Source of the DNA: Dokdonella_A sp040005635
Lineage (GTDB): Bacteria; Pseudomonadota; Gammaproteobacteria; Xanthomonadales; Rhodanobacteraceae
Assembly: GCA_040005635.1 (NCBI GenBank)
Contig: JBDTYM010000004.1
Coordinates: forward strand, 19,629 to 83,628
Reading direction: 5' to 3'
Length of the DNA stretch: 64,000 nt
Shown: in pieces, positions 34,762 through 43,215 of the stretch
Position numbering within the stretch: the first letter of the stretch is position 1
How the letters are laid out: every line of letters begins with the position of its first letter
Translations under genes and position numbers: made by a program
The notes under the pieces: generated by a model
What the model was told of the DNA's origin: nothing
What the model saw: only the letters and a program-made list of their open reading frames with translations
Database searches by the model: none

Positions 34762-35937
34762 ATGCCGAATCGATCGGCCGAACCCGTCACGCCTGTCGAG
34801 GCATTCGATCGTCGTCGTCTGTTCTCCTCGGTGGCCGTTATCGCCGCGGCAGCGATCTTCGGCCTGACCTACGGGCTGAGTGCGCCGCTGATCGCAGTGG
34901 ATCTGGCCGCGCGCGGCGCTGGGGAATCTCTGATCGGCCTCAACGCGGCCATGCATGCGGTCGGCGTGTTGTCGATCGCGCTGTTCCTGCCGCGCCTGGC
35001 CGTGCGCTTCGGTGCGCAGCGCCTGATCGTCGCCGCGTTGATCCTGAGCACATTGACCTTGCTGGCGTTTCCGCAGGTGCCTGGCATCGCCTTCTGGTTC
35101 CCGCTGCGCCTGCTCCTCGGCGTCGCCGCGGAGACATTGTTCGTACTCACCGAAACCTGGACCAACGACCTCAGCCTGGCGCATCTGCGCGGGCGTATGA
35201 TGGCCGTCTATACGGCTTCATTGTCGCTCGGCTTCGCTGGCGGCCCGGCCATTCTGTCGGTCGTCGGCTCAAACCGCAGTGCGTACTGGATCGGCGCGGC
35301 GATTGCGGCGATCGCGATCGTGCCGCTGCTGAATCCGCGGCTGCTGCCGCCGCAACCGATGCGGATCTCCACGACGAAACCTTTGCAATACTTCCGGCTC
35401 GCCCCCATCGCGATCGCGACGACCTTGCTCAATGCGGCGGTCGAGACGGCCGGCCTCTCCTTCATCGCGTTGTACGCGACCGGCATGGGCTGGAGCGAAC
35501 AACAAGGCCTGCGCCTGGTGTCGACGCTGATGATAGGCGCGATCGTGCTGCAGCTGCCGATCGGCTGGCTTGCCGATCGCGTGAATCCGCGCCGGCTAGC
35601 GTTGTTGCTTGCCATGTTGTCTGCCGTCGGCGCACTCGCGTGGCCGTGGATGCTCGGCCAGACGTGGCTCGCGTTCACGCTCGTGTTCGTCTGGGGCGGC
35701 CTGTTCGTCGGCATCTACACGGTCATGCTGTCGATCGTCGGCAGCCGCTTCAGCGGCGGCGACCTGATCGGCATCTATGCGGTGATGAGTATTGCCTGGG
35801 GCGGCGGCGCGCTGATCGGGCCCTCCATCGTCGGCATCGCGATGCAGCGAAGTCCGACCTACGGGCTGCCGTATGCGATCGCCGCCGGTTGCGCCTTGTT
35901 CGCTTTGTTCATGGCAACGCGCCGCAGCGCAACCTGA
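34762..35937 (+). CDS. Major facilitator superfamily transporter
   Basis: A 391-residue inner-membrane protein with 12 predicted helices in two halves. The loop between helices 2 and 3 (LPRLAVRFGAQRLIV) and helix 10-11 loop (GWLADRVNPRRLALLL) are MFS motif A variants. Helix 4/5 contains LLLGVAAETLFVLTETW, similar to the YcaD/MFS_1 branch. Excellent ribosome binding site (AAGGAG) before ATG 34762. Divergent from the DUF3011 gene. Substrate cannot be told from sequence. Confidence 0.9.
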   Translation: MPNRSAEPVTPVEAFDRRRLFSSVAVIAAAAIFGLTYGLSAPLIAVDLAARGAGESLIGLNAAMHAVGVLSIALFLPRLAVRFGAQRLIVAALILSTLTLLAFPQVPGIAFWFPLRLLLGVAAETLFVLTETWTNDLSLAHLRGRMMAVYTASLSLGFAGGPAILSVVGSNRSAYWIGAAIAAIAIVPLLNPRLLPPQPMRISTTKPLQYFRLAPIAIATTLLNAAVETAGLSFIALYATGMGWSEQQGLRLVSTLMIGAIVLQLPIGWLADRVNPRRLALLLAMLSAVGALAWPWMLGQTWLAFTLVFVWGGLFVGIYTVMLSIVGSRFSGGDLIGIYAVMSIAWGGGALIGPSIVGIAMQRSPTYGLPYAIAAGCALFALFMATRRSAT

Positions 35938-36034
35938 TGTCACGAGATGCGACGTGTGGTTACACGCGTGCTTCGCGACGCGATGGCCTCGTTATACTCG
36001 ATCAGACGATCACTCGATTGCAGGAGCACTCTTC

Positions 36035-36853
36035 ATGATAGGGAATTTCAGAACGACGGCGTTGCGCTCGGCGTGCATGCTCGCGCTGGCAGCAGTCAGC
36101 CCTGCCGCCTTCGCCGATCCTTCACCGGCGCTCGATCGCGTGAGTCTGTGGCTCGGCGGTTATTACCTGGATACCGACGTCGCGTTGAAGGCCAGTACGC
36201 CGGCCGGCGACATCTCGACCGGCAAGGTCGATCTGGAGAGCGGCCATGAGACGGTCGGCCGCGCGCGCCTGGATTTCCTGCTGTTCGACAACCAGGGCCT
36301 CACGTTCGACTACTACACGCTGAGCCACTCCACTGCGCAGACGTTGGCGAAGCCGTTCGACTACGCGGGCATTCCGTTCGAGCTGGATTCGACACTGCGC
36401 GGCAAACTCGACTTCACCGCCGGCAGCGCCTCGTACCACTGGTGGTTCGGCGAGGCAAACGATGTCTTCGGCATTGGTCTGGGCTGCACTTACTACAAGG
36501 CCAAGCTCGGCATCGACGGCCGCGTCGCACTCGGCGGCCAGAGCGCCGCGGCGAGCGCGCGTTGGGACGACGACGCGGTCGCGCCGCTGATCACGCTCGC
36601 CTACAAGCATGCGTTCTCGGACGAGCTGCGCGTCTATCTGGATGCATCGGGTGTCAAGAAAAGCGGCGGCAAGCTGTCCGGCCATATCTATGATGCGCGC
36701 GCTGGTGTCGAATGGTTCCCGTGGCACAACGTCGGCGTCGGTGCGGAATACGGCTACACGCGCATTCACCTCGACCACAACGGCGACAGTTACGATGCGA
36801 ACCTTGATATCAAACTCGACGGCCCCGCGTTCTTCGCACGCTACCGTTTCTGA
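36035..36853 (+). CDS. Outer-membrane beta-barrel protein
   Basis: A 272-residue exported protein: signal peptide MIGNFRTTALRSACMLALAAVSPAAFA, then alternating amphipathic strands (DRVSLWLGGYYLDTDVAL, RLDFLLFDNQGLTFDYY, VGVGAEYGYTRIHLDH) ending FFARYRF, a C-terminal aromatic as required for BAM insertion. Probably an 8- to 12-strand barrel; substrate or partner unknown. AGGAG nine bases upstream supports ATG 36035. Confidence 0.82.
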   Translation: MIGNFRTTALRSACMLALAAVSPAAFADPSPALDRVSLWLGGYYLDTDVALKASTPAGDISTGKVDLESGHETVGRARLDFLLFDNQGLTFDYYTLSHSTAQTLAKPFDYAGIPFELDSTLRGKLDFTAGSASYHWWFGEANDVFGIGLGCTYYKAKLGIDGRVALGGQSAAASARWDDDAVAPLITLAYKHAFSDELRVYLDASGVKKSGGKLSGHIYDARAGVEWFPWHNVGVGAEYGYTRIHLDHNGDSYDANLDIKLDGPAFFARYRF

Positions 36854-36903
36854 GCGATTGCGGCGAAGATCGTCACGTCGGTTCATTCATCGGGAGTTTG
36901 CAC

Positions 36904-37464
36904 ATGACACTGTGGCTTCGCCTCACCCTCGGCCTGCTTTCGATGGCACCGTTGTATGCATTCGCCGATGACGCTGCGAAAGCAGACGCCGCACTCAATG
37001 CGAACTACAAGTCGCTGCTGTCGCAGCTCGACGGCGCCAACCAGCAGCGCCTGCGTGACGCGCAGCGTGCCTGGATCGCGTTTCGTGACAAGGAATGCAG
37101 CTTCCGCGCGCAAGGCAGCGAAGGGGGCACGGCCAGCGCGCTTGCAAGTTCGGGTTGCCTTGCCGAACTCAGCCAACAACGCGCCGATGCGCTGAAGCGG
37201 CAGCTCGACTGCCCCGAAGGTGACATCACCTGCGTGCCGCGCAACCGCGCGGTGGCGGAGACAGGCGCGGACGTCGCCTGCAGCAAGAGCGCCGGCCAGC
37301 TGAAGGCCGAGGCCTATGTTCAACAGTGTCAGCAGGTATCGCCGGCAACGCATCCGCCGTGCAATGTCGCCAATGCCTGCGATCTGATGATCGACGAGAT
37401 CAAGCGCGGCTGCGCGATGATCGACAAGAACGCGCCCGCGTTCTGCGCAAGCTACGCGAAATAG
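36904..37464 (+). CDS. LprI/DUF1311-type periplasmic protein
   Basis: A 186-residue exported protein with signal peptide MTLWLRLTLGLLSMAPLYAFA and the LprI-like motif NANYKSLLSQLDGANQQRLR followed by AQRAWIAFRDKECSFRAQ (WxxxRDxxC). This family includes lysozyme inhibitors and many uncharacterised envelope proteins. The C-terminal half holds extra cysteines (CPEGDITC, CQQ, PPCNVANACD), probably disulfides. GGGAG upstream supports ATG 36904 over a TTG two codons earlier. Confidence 0.82.
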   Translation: MTLWLRLTLGLLSMAPLYAFADDAAKADAALNANYKSLLSQLDGANQQRLRDAQRAWIAFRDKECSFRAQGSEGGTASALASSGCLAELSQQRADALKRQLDCPEGDITCVPRNRAVAETGADVACSKSAGQLKAEAYVQQCQQVSPATHPPCNVANACDLMIDEIKRGCAMIDKNAPAFCASYAK

Positions 37465-37634
37465 ACCGCGGCGCTTTGTGAAGGCCGCTCGCCGACGCCC
37501 TGCGAAGGATGGCGACGGTCTTTGCAACGGTTTGCCGGTCGCGCTGAGCCCACTTGGGTCGGGTTCAGTCCGACCCCGCTAGCGTTCCGCCCGGATTGAG
37601 CGCCCGTCGGGCGCCTGCCGAAGGAGAGGGAAAC

Positions 37635-37955
37635 ATGCGAGGTTCCAAGAGCTTGATATTGGCCGCTGCGCTGGCCGTAGTCGGTGCCTGCGCGTTGCAC
37701 GCAAATCCGGCAGAGGCGCGCGTGAACGTGAGCATCTACGCGACGTCGGAGCCACCACCGCTGCGTACGGAAGTCGTACCCAGACCGCGCCATGGCTACG
37801 TCTGGGTGCCAGGGTCGTGGAACTGGGGCCACCGCCGCTACAACTGGTCGAAAGGCCACTGGTTGCGCGAACGGCGCGGCTATCACTACGCACCGGCACG
37901 CTGGGAGCGCGATGGCGACCGCTGGCGTCACGTCGACGGGCGCTGGGATCACTGA
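37635..37955 (+). CDS. YXWGXW-repeat secreted protein
   Basis: A 106-residue exported protein: signal peptide MRGSKSLILAAALAVVGACALHA (ending near 29), then a Trp/Tyr/Arg-rich domain with repeats GYVWVPGSWNWG, RYNWSKGHW, GYHYAPARWERDGDRW and HVDGRWDH, the YXWxxGxW family pattern. Very basic and probably envelope-associated; role unknown. AAGGAG upstream of ATG 37635 is strong, and a terminator follows. Confidence 0.85.
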   Translation: MRGSKSLILAAALAVVGACALHANPAEARVNVSIYATSEPPPLRTEVVPRPRHGYVWVPGSWNWGHRRYNWSKGHWLRERRGYHYAPARWERDGDRWRHVDGRWDH

Positions 37956-37983
37956 GCGATTCCAGCGAATTGCTCGAATGAGG

Positions 37984-38008
37984 ACGCCCGCCAATCAGCG
38001 GGCGTTTT
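37984..38008 (+). terminator. Intrinsic terminator after the YXWGXW gene
   Basis: ACGCCCGC-CAATCA-GCGGGCGT is a perfect 8-bp stem followed by TTTC. It separates the plus-strand secreted-protein gene from the convergent aminotransferase gene ending at 38025. Confidence 0.85.
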
Positions 38009-38024
38009 CTGACTGCATTCGAGA

Positions 38025-39425
38025 TCAGGCGCGCTTCGCGCGCGTCAGCACCTGATCGAGCAGCTTCAGACCGAGATCGATTTCCTCACTGCTGATGTGC
38101 AGCGACGGTGCGAACGTGATGACGTTCTTGTGGTAGCCACCGACATCGAGCACGAGGCCGATGGGCTTTCCGTCGTGCTCGAGTTCGCCGGCGAGGCCGA
38201 TATCGACCATCCTGTCGAGCAACTTCTTGTTCGGCGTGTAGCCGTCGGCTTCGCAGATCTCCCCACGCAGGGCGAGGCCGAGGCCATCGACGTCGCCGAT
38301 TTCCTTGTGACGCTTCTGCAGGTCCTTGAGCCCTTCGAGGAAGTGCTTGCCCTTGGCCATCACCATCGACTCGTAGTCCGTCTCGGCGAGCATCTTCATC
38401 GTCTCGAGGCCGACCGCGGTGCCGAGGGGGTTCGAAGCGAACGTGGAGTGCGTCGAGCCAGGCGGGAACACGCTCGGGTTGATCAACTCCTCACGCGCCC
38501 AGATGCCGGCGAGCGGATTGAGGCCGTTGGTCAACGCCTTGCCGAACACCAGCACGTCGGGCTTGACGCCGAAATGCTCGATCGCCCACAGCTTGCCGGT
38601 GCGGAAGAAGCCCATCTGGATTTCGTCGACGACGAGCAGGATGCCGTACTTGTCCAGCACGCGCTTGAGGCCGGTGAAGAAATTCGGCGGCGGAATCACA
38701 TAGCCGCCAGTACCCTGAATCGGCTCGACGTAGAACGCGGCGTACTCGCACTGACCGGCCTTGGCGTCCCACACGCCGTTGTATTCGGTCTCGAACAGAC
38801 GCTCGAACTTCGCCACGCAATGTTCGCCGTACTCTTCCTTCGACATGCCCTTTGGGCCGCGGAAGTGATACGGGAATTCAATGAACTGCGCGCGATCGAA
38901 ATGGCCATAGCGGCGGCGGTAGCGATACGACGAGGTGATCGCGGACGCGCCGAGCGTGCGACCGTGATAGCCGCCCTCGAACGCGAACACCAGGCTCTTG
39001 CCGTTCGATGCGTTGCGCACGATCTTCATCGAATCTTCGACCGACGACGATCCGCCGACGTTGAAATGCACGCGCCCCTTGTTACCCCATTTCCGTTCGG
39101 CATCCTGCGCAACCCTCTTCGCCAGCTCGATCTTGGTCGGATGGAGGTACTGGCTGGCGACCTGCGGCAGCGTATCGATCTGCTGCTTCAGAACGTTGTT
39201 GAGGCGCGCATTCGAGTAGCCGAAGTTGACTGCCGAATACCACATCTGCAAGTCGAGGAACGGCGTGCCGTTGCCGTCGTAAAGATAACTGCCTTCGCAG
39301 CGCGCGAAGATCTTCGGCGGCTCCGAATAGTGCACGGTGTCGCCGAACGAGCAGTAGCGGGCTTCGTCGGCGAGCAGTTCGGCGTCGCCGGGGGCAAGCG
39401 CGGTCTTGGAAATATCGATGTTCAA
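38025..39425 (-). CDS. Class III PLP-dependent aminotransferase
   Basis: A 466-residue ornithine/omega-amino-acid aminotransferase-type enzyme. Key segments are NVGGSSSVEDSMKIVRN (cofactor phosphate), FEGGYHGRTLGAS, EPIQGTGGYVIPP, VVDEIQMGFFRTG with cofactor Asp267, and Schiff-base Lys296 in VFGKALTNG. No ATG exists near the family N-terminus; TTG at 39425 with GGAG eight bases upstream is the best start. It follows an MtnX-like phosphatase gene by 94 bases on the same strand, so the pair may act in one small pathway, for example phosphatase then transamination of a short aminoalcohol or aldehyde (inference). Confidence 0.88.
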   Translation of the reverse strand: MNIDISKTALAPGDAELLADEARYCSFGDTVHYSEPPKIFARCEGSYLYDGNGTPFLDLQMWYSAVNFGYSNARLNNVLKQQIDTLPQVASQYLHPTKIELAKRVAQDAERKWGNKGRVHFNVGGSSSVEDSMKIVRNASNGKSLVFAFEGGYHGRTLGASAITSSYRYRRRYGHFDRAQFIEFPYHFRGPKGMSKEEYGEHCVAKFERLFETEYNGVWDAKAGQCEYAAFYVEPIQGTGGYVIPPPNFFTGLKRVLDKYGILLVVDEIQMGFFRTGKLWAIEHFGVKPDVLVFGKALTNGLNPLAGIWAREELINPSVFPPGSTHSTFASNPLGTAVGLETMKMLAETDYESMVMAKGKHFLEGLKDLQKRHKEIGDVDGLGLALRGEICEADGYTPNKKLLDRMVDIGLAGELEHDGKPIGLVLDVGGYHKNVITFAPSLHISSEEIDLGLKLLDQVLTRAKRA

Positions 39426-39519
39426 CGGAGAATCTCCACGATGGCAGCCGCGTCAGCCGCGGCAATCAGTTGGGTTGCGGATGTCGGGGCACTGATGCCG
39501 CGCGCAGGCCGTTCCGGGA

Positions 39520-40227
39520 TCAGACCGACTGCAAGGACAGCGCGAACGGAACTTCGCTGCCGTGCGCGGCGAGTTCGCCGGCGAGCAGGACCGGCAGCAG
39601 CTCGATCGCGTCGGCAAAGCCGGTGATTGGCACGTAGGGGATTCCGGCGGAGCGGCAATGCTCGATCAGGCGATGCTTGGCGAACACCAGATCCGCCTCG
39701 CCGGCGACGCAGAAATCCGAGGCGCCGTCGCCGATCAGCAGCACGCGGCGCTGTTCGGCGCGCGCGCGGCTCGCGCAGGAACACTTGCAGTTGCCAGCCG
39801 CGACGCGGCAGGCCGGATTGCCGTACGGAAATTCGAGCTGCCAGCCGTTCGTGTCGACCGCTTCGAGGCGATTGGCGATGATCGGCAGGTCGCCGAGCCC
39901 GTGGCTGCCGAGGATGCGACGAATCGCGTAGTCGAGGCCGTCACTGACCACCGTGAGCGGCATGCCCGCGTCGTGCGCGGCGGCGACGAAGTGCAGGAAC
40001 GCGCGATCGATCGACATGCTGTCCAGATGCGCATCCATCTCCTCTCGGCTGGCTTCGAGCAAGGCGACCTGTTGCGCCATGCAGTCGTGCGAACCGATCT
40101 CGCCACGGCGCCAAGCCTGCTCGATCGCCTGCCAGCCGGGACGGCCGAAGCGCTCGAGCAGGGAATCGGTGATGTCTTCGACCGAAACGGTACCGTCAAA
40201 GTCGCACAAGATGGTCCACTGCGTCAC
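39520..40227 (-). CDS. MtnX-like HAD-IB phosphatase
   Basis: A 235-residue haloacid-dehalogenase phosphatase. Motif I is DFDGT (nucleophile Asp9 in LCDFDGTVS), motif II TVVSDGLDY, and motif III/IV VLLIGDGASDFC. A cysteine-rich insertion (GNCKCSCASR) lies before motif IV, as in MtnX-like enzymes that bind a metal there. Members dephosphorylate phosphoserine or enolase-phosphate analogues. The GTG start at 40227 is set by TGAGG eight bases upstream and the conserved N-terminus. Partner of the class III aminotransferase downstream. Confidence 0.82.
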   Translation of the reverse strand: MTQWTILCDFDGTVSVEDITDSLLERFGRPGWQAIEQAWRRGEIGSHDCMAQQVALLEASREEMDAHLDSMSIDRAFLHFVAAAHDAGMPLTVVSDGLDYAIRRILGSHGLGDLPIIANRLEAVDTNGWQLEFPYGNPACRVAAGNCKCSCASRARAEQRRVLLIGDGASDFCVAGEADLVFAKHRLIEHCRSAGIPYVPITGFADAIELLPVLLAGELAAHGSEVPFALSLQSV

Positions 40228-40345
40228 AGGATCGCCTCAGGAGCCCCTTTCCGGGGCGTTTGCGGCCGGCAGCATATCCGCGCGCGTCTTTCGGCCAGCT
40301 TTCACGACCTGAACGCTGCGCACCGTGTGCGCACCCCGATTTCCG

Positions 40346-41251
40346 TCAGCGCCGAAACCGCACCAACACGCGCTGGCCGATGCGGAAATCGCCGCCGTCC
40401 AGCTGCAACACGCATTCGACGTCATGCGCGCCGGCGCGCTCGACCGGATCGTCGGTCAGCCGGCTGGGGCCGAACACTTCGCCGACACGCAGCACGCGTG
40501 CAATGACCGGCGTGCCCTGATCGGAATCGCGCACGACTTCCGCCTGCATGCCCGGCTTGACCAGATCGACGTAGGCCTCGTTGAGCTCGGCGCGCACGAT
40601 GCGCGTGCGCTCCGGCAGCAACTGGAACAGCTCGCCGCCTGACTGCGCCGAGACCACGTCGCCGACATGCGCGGAGCGCCGCACGATGCGGCCGGCGGCC
40701 GGCGCGATGATCGTGCGCGCCTCGACTTCCAGGCGTGCTTCGTCGACATGTTGGCGCGCCACTTTCACGGCGGCCTCTGCCGCAGGGACTTCCGCTCTCA
40801 GCACGCTCAGCGCGGCCGTGGCATCGTCGGCCGACTGACCGGTCGCGGCGCCGGCACCGGCCGCTTCGCCCAGTCGTTTGGATTGCTGCTCGGTGGGCGC
40901 CAGTTTCGCCTTGAGCACGCCAACTTGCGCCTGCGCCTGCGCCAGATTCGCCTCGGCGACGCCAACGCCGACCTGCGCCTGGCGCTGATCGAGCAGTGCG
41001 AGCACGTCACCCTGTTTGACGACGTCGCCGTCCTCGACCTTGACCGCGTCGATGCGTCCGTCGCGCGCGGCGCCAATGCGGATCAGCCCGCCTTCGACGT
41101 CGACCTGGCCGCGTGCCATCGCGACATACGGGCTGGTCGCGGCCGCCGACTTGCCCTTGCCTGGGTCAGCCGCGTCCGAGCAGGCGGACAGCGCGACCGT
41201 CAGCACGAGACCCACGATGCACAGGCGACGCGGCGCGCGCGGCACGATCAT
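40346..41251 (-). CDS. HlyD-family membrane fusion (adaptor) lipoprotein
   Basis: A 301-residue periplasmic adaptor. A lipobox (LTVALSAC, Cys about 24) indicates inner-membrane lipidation. The lipoyl-type half-domain (GRIDAVKVEDGDVVKQGDVLALLD), a helical hairpin (about 95-175, AEANLAQAQAQVGVLKAKL) and a C-terminal barrel (VRAELNEAYVDLVKPGMQAE) follow. It is the last gene of a five-gene unit with outer-membrane factor, permease, ATPase and ChrA, and would bridge the permease to the outer-membrane factor. Start at ATG 41251 with GGGA upstream. Confidence 0.88.
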   Translation of the reverse strand: MIVPRAPRRLCIVGLVLTVALSACSDAADPGKGKSAAATSPYVAMARGQVDVEGGLIRIGAARDGRIDAVKVEDGDVVKQGDVLALLDQRQAQVGVGVAEANLAQAQAQVGVLKAKLAPTEQQSKRLGEAAGAGAATGQSADDATAALSVLRAEVPAAEAAVKVARQHVDEARLEVEARTIIAPAAGRIVRRSAHVGDVVSAQSGGELFQLLPERTRIVRAELNEAYVDLVKPGMQAEVVRDSDQGTPVIARVLRVGEVFGPSRLTDDPVERAGAHDVECVLQLDGGDFRIGQRVLVRFRR

Positions 41252-41323
41252 TCGGTATTTCCCTTTCGATGGCGGAGCAATGCCAGTCCGCGCATGGCAG
41301 CATACAAACATTCCTGCCAGCGA

Positions 41324-42514
41324 TTATCTCATTGCGGCGCGCAACATCGCGATCGCGACGCACAGCGCGACGACCAGGATCGGCGACCAGCGTCCTCGTT
41401 CGAGCAGCGCCAAGCCGAGCAGGCCGACGCCTGCATCGCCGATGTCGCGCAGTGAAGCCGTGCAGACCGGGTCATACCAGGCCGACGCTAGAATGCCGAC
41501 GACCGCGGCATTGATCCCCGCCAACGCCGCCGATGCGCGCGGCAGTTGGAGCAGGCGGCCGAACAAGCGCTGTCCGGCCAGCGCCAGCAGCAGGCCCGGC
41601 AGGAACAAGGCCGCCAGCGCGACCACGGCACCGAGTCCACGGCTCGCTGGCGCGGCCAGCGCGCCCAAATAGATAGCGATTGCGAACAGCGGTCCCGGCA
41701 GCGCCTGCGCGCCGCCGTAGCCCGCCAGGAACGCATCGTCGGACAGCCAGGTCGGCACCAGCGCGTCGTGCAGCATCGGCAACACGACATGGCCGCCGCC
41801 GAAGACCAGGGCGCCAGCGCGATAGAACGCATCAATGAAAGCGGCCCAGCTGCGCGGACCACTCGCCGCAGCGATCAGTGGCAAGGTCAGCAACAGGGCG
41901 ACACAGAGCGCCAGCGCCGACCAGGCTACGCGCGGACCGACGCCGGAGGTCGGCGCGGCCATTTCCGAGCGTACGCGTGGGCACCAGATCGCACCGGCCA
42001 GCGCACCCGCCAGCAGCACGGCGATCTGGGCCATCGCGCCGCCGACGAAGAGCAGTGCCGCGGCAGCAAGCATTGCCATCACAATCCGCGGCGAATCAGG
42101 GCATAACCGCCGCGCCATGCTGAGTACCGCCTGCGCGACGACCGCGACTGCGGCCAGTTTGAGGCCGTGCAGCAGCGCAGCGGCGAGCGGCGTGTGCAGA
42201 TTCGGCGCGAACGCAGCAAACGCAGCCATCAGCAACGCCGACGGCAAGGTGAAACCCAGCCACGCCGCCACTGCGCCGCTCACACCGGCGCGGCGCAGCC
42301 CGATCAGGAATCCGAGTTGGCTGCTGCTCGGTCCCGGCAGTACCTGGCAGAGTGCGAGCAGGCTGGCGAATTCGTCCGCGCCAAGCCAGCCCAGCCGCCG
42401 CACGTAAGCGCGCTCGAAGTAGCCAAGATGCGCGACCGGGCCGCCGAACGAGGTCAAACCGAGCCGCAAGGCTACGCGGAAGACCTCGACGGTCGCCGCG
42501 ACCTTCGAATTCAC
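41324..42514 (-). CDS. chrA: Chromate transporter ChrA
   Basis: A 396-residue two-domain CHR transporter that expels chromate by anion exchange. Both halves carry the CHR signature: FRVALRLGLTSFGGPVAHLG and LALCQVLPGPSSSQLGFLIG in the first, FYRAGALVFGGGHVVLPMLH and GGAQALPGPLFAIAIYLG in the second. About 10-11 hydrophobic helices. GTG start at 42514 overlaps the ATPase stop (GTGA), so it is translationally coupled into an ABC efflux operon, an unusual position for chrA. No ChrB regulator is present. Confidence 0.9.
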   Translation of the reverse strand: MNSKVAATVEVFRVALRLGLTSFGGPVAHLGYFERAYVRRLGWLGADEFASLLALCQVLPGPSSSQLGFLIGLRRAGVSGAVAAWLGFTLPSALLMAAFAAFAPNLHTPLAAALLHGLKLAAVAVVAQAVLSMARRLCPDSPRIVMAMLAAAALLFVGGAMAQIAVLLAGALAGAIWCPRVRSEMAAPTSGVGPRVAWSALALCVALLLTLPLIAAASGPRSWAAFIDAFYRAGALVFGGGHVVLPMLHDALVPTWLSDDAFLAGYGGAQALPGPLFAIAIYLGALAAPASRGLGAVVALAALFLPGLLLALAGQRLFGRLLQLPRASAALAGINAAVVGILASAWYDPVCTASLRDIGDAGVGLLGLALLERGRWSPILVVALCVAIAMLRAAMR

Positions 42515-43215
42515 ACCACCGCTTCCGCCCGTGGCCGACGATCCGACAGGATGCGGCCGTCCTCCATCGCGAGCACACGGTCGGCGTGCGCGATCAGGCG
42601 CTGATCATGACTGACGCAAAGCACAGTCGCGCCATGCGTGCGCGCGATGCGATGCAGGGTATCGATGACAATCTGCCCATTGGCTGCGTCGAGCGCACTC
42701 GTCGGCTCATCGGCGAACAGCAATTGCGGTTCCTTGGCGAGCGCGCGTGCGATCGCGACGCGCTGCTTCTCGCCGCCGGACAGTTCCGCCGGACGCAGCT
42801 GCATACGGCTGGCGAGGCCCACCTCGTCGAGCGCCGTGCGCGCGCGTTCGCGTGCCTTCGCGTTGTCGAAGCCGAGATAGCCGAGCGGCAATGCGACCTG
42901 CTCGAGCGCAGTCAACGCCGGAAACAGGTTGAAGCCCTGGAACACGAAGCCGGTGTGCTGCAGGCGGAAATTTTCGAGTTCGCGCGGTTTCAGATGCGCC
43001 AGATCCTGACCGAGCGCGAGCGCGCGGCCGCCGTCGGGACGCAGCAGTCCGCTCAGGATTGCCAGCAGCGTGCTCTTGCCACAACCGGACGGGCCGGAAA
43101 CCAGGGTCAGCTCAGCGGATTCGATCTCGACCGAGAGCCCACGCAGCACGTCGGTGCGCACCGCACCGCTAACGAAGGCCTTGCTCAGGTGGTCGGCGGC
43201 AAGCGCGATGCTCAT
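42511..43215 (-). CDS. ABC transporter ATPase (DevA/MacB-type)
   Basis: A 234-residue ATPase: Walker A GPSGCGKST (41-49), Q-loop FVFQGFNLFPAL, signature LSGGEKQRVAIARAL, Walker B LLFADEPTSALD and switch His in VLCVSHDQR. It belongs to the LolD/DevA/MacB subfamily that powers lipoprotein release or tripartite efflux. The start at ATG 43215 overlaps the permease stop (ATGA). It pairs with the upstream DevC-like permease. Confidence 0.93.
   Translation of the reverse strand: MSIALAADHLSKAFVSGAVRTDVLRGLSVEIESAELTLVSGPSGCGKSTLLAILSGLLRPDGGRALALGQDLAHLKPRELENFRLQHTGFVFQGFNLFPALTALEQVALPLGYLGFDNAKARERARTALDEVGLASRMQLRPAELSGGEKQRVAIARALAKEPQLLFADEPTSALDAANGQIVIDTLHRIARTHGATVLCVSHDQRLIAHADRVLAMEDGRILSDRRPRAEAVV

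Noticed and set aside
37005..37286. Antisense frame inside the LprI-like gene
   Set aside because: Codon pattern and the exported-protein features favour the plus-strand gene.
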